Assembly (NCBI GenBank): GCA_963978545.1
Contig: OZ021723.1
Span: forward strand, 48,314,569 to 48,378,568
Direction of reading: 5' to 3'
DNA from: Linyphia triangularis
Lineage: Eukaryota; Arthropoda; Arachnida; Araneae; Linyphiidae
Length of the DNA: 64,000 nt
A program made the translations under genes and the position numbers. The number at the start of each line of letters is the position of its first letter. Position 1 is the stretch's first letter. Shown piece by piece: positions 63,177 to 64,000 of this stretch. The notes beneath the pieces are model-generated. The model saw only the letters and a program-made list of their open reading frames with translations, did not search any database and was not told the origin of the DNA.

Positions 63177-63419
63177 TAGTTAGTCTTGAAACCATCATGA
63201 AAGTTGAACAATATTTTGAGTTTACGTGATGAAACTTGCGTGAGCAAGACCACAAATCAAATCTACAATTCATATCTTCAGTAGGGCACTGCATCAGTAG
63301 AATAACACCAACTTATTTGCTATAACACAGAAGAAAACGATTACATGATGAAGTCTTGCTTGACAGCTTAAATACTTCGTCAAACATATCCACATCGTCA
63401 GAGGTCGAGATTTTAAACA

Positions 63420-63760
63420 TCGTTAAAACTGTTTCTCGTCAACAGGACACACTTCAGCAAACACCTGTTCAAACTCTTCTTTGAAAAGGCTTTTCAAAGA
63501 AAGCAACTATGCTATGTGGGAAGCCTTGACAAAAAACAATAATAAAAAAAAAAATCCTGACCTTGCCCCCATTTGCACCGGTACACTTCTCTCTTGGTGA
63601 GAGCAACCCTTTCAGGCCATTCCGCCCGGGGACGGGAACACGACGGCAACTTGTGTAATTTACTATTAGTTGTAAGCTTTTTTAATTGAACAGTTCCCTG
63701 AAGGAATGGTTTGTGGAGAAACTGTATTCACGAATGGGGAATGCAGTGGTCCGAGGCGAG
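63420..63760. promoter_or_regulatory. G+C-richer stretch near the window end
   Basis: Contains CACCGGTACACTTCTCTCTT and CCATTCCGCCCGGGGACGGG, unusually G+C-rich for this window. No exon with matched splice sites is visible. Possible regulatory element; the remaining sequence to 64000 is plain AT-rich DNA. Confidence 0.2.
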
Positions 63761-64000
63761 TGAACAGTATCGTAAATATTACAAAATGAGAGTAGGACGC
63801 GTAGTTATCCTTCTTGAATTTGTTTTCGTGTATAATTTCCATGCAGTTGACCGACGTTATCAAATTATTAGGTAGGCTTTATAATTGTAAAAGTCTTGTT
63901 GCACTTGTTTGAAACTACACTCGACTGCATAGCTCTTATGGTAGAGTCTAAGATAATTTAATTTTTTTTTTTAGAATAATTTATAAATACACAATTATAT

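Larger units (their letters stand above)
39277..64000 (+). other. proposed intron 2 (open at the window end), no further exon found
   Basis: It begins with consensus GTAAGT. I looked on the plus strand for the expected continuation (a GIDDTF-type motif and sterol-sensing TM5-6) and did not find it, so the next exon probably lies beyond the window or was missed. If this intron were retained, translation would run 27 codons further and stop at 39357-39359. The stretch holds the 186-bp satellite, MITEs, foldback copy B, homopolymer tracts and G+C-richer islands. The rest (for example 39,400-40,790, 43,765-45,960, 48,100-49,480, 50,350-52,140 and 54,330-56,440) is AT-rich DNA in which I see nothing. 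Confidence 0.5.

Noticed and set aside
62801..63294. Two minus-strand open frames flanking 63.07 kb
   Set aside because: Both run into the arms of the palindromic MITE, so they are translations of repeat DNA.

Overview
The window is nuclear DNA of an animal, most likely an arthropod. It is strongly AT-rich, has no bacterial-style gene packing, and carries spliced coding exons, a tRNA-derived SINE family, MITEs and an intronic satellite. The one confident protein segment is a Patched-related (PTCHD/Ptr-type) transporter-like protein whose N-terminus looks like arthropod members of that family. Long introns and low G+C would fit a chelicerate such as a spider, but nothing seen here fixes the species. 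Layout: (1) 1-20,000 is AT-rich DNA upstream of the gene, with two SINE copies, simple repeats, G+C-richer islands and one good candidate short coding exon (9770-9839). (2) About 20,100-20,998 is a CpG-dense, CT-repeat-bearing stretch that I read as promoter plus 5' UTR. It ends in a 16-nt coding piece (ATG at 20983) with a consensus splice donor. (3) 20,999-38,250 is a proposed 17.3-kb first intron holding a third SINE, several tandem repeats, a ~700-bp inverted repeat and a foldback repeat. Its 3' end is built from about five degenerate ~105-bp tandem units, the last of which supplies the splice acceptor. (4) 38,251-39,276 is a 1,026-bp exon coding for the N-terminus, TM1, the first extracellular loop, TM2, TM3 and the start of TM4 of the Patched-related protein. 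(5) 39,277-64,000 shows no further exon that I can recognise and is best read as intron 2, still open at the window end. It holds a 3-kb satellite (16 x 186 bp), a hAT-type MITE, two inverted copies of a pogo/Tigger-type MITE, a near-perfect 203-bp palindromic MITE, a second copy of the foldback family and more G+C-richer islands. The coding pieces form one plus-strand gene: exon 1 ends in phase 1 and exon 2 begins by completing that codon. The protein would start MPTGT-APETNKPHKHT-MKCDC. The candidate exon at 9770-9839 also ends in phase 1, so it could be an alternative 5' exon of the same gene. The most unusual structures are the satellite, whose neighbouring units alternate strictly at a single base so that the true unit is a 372-bp dimer repeated eight times, and the tandem repeat array from which the exon-2 acceptor seems to have arisen. 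All calls are by eye; no database search or computation was run.
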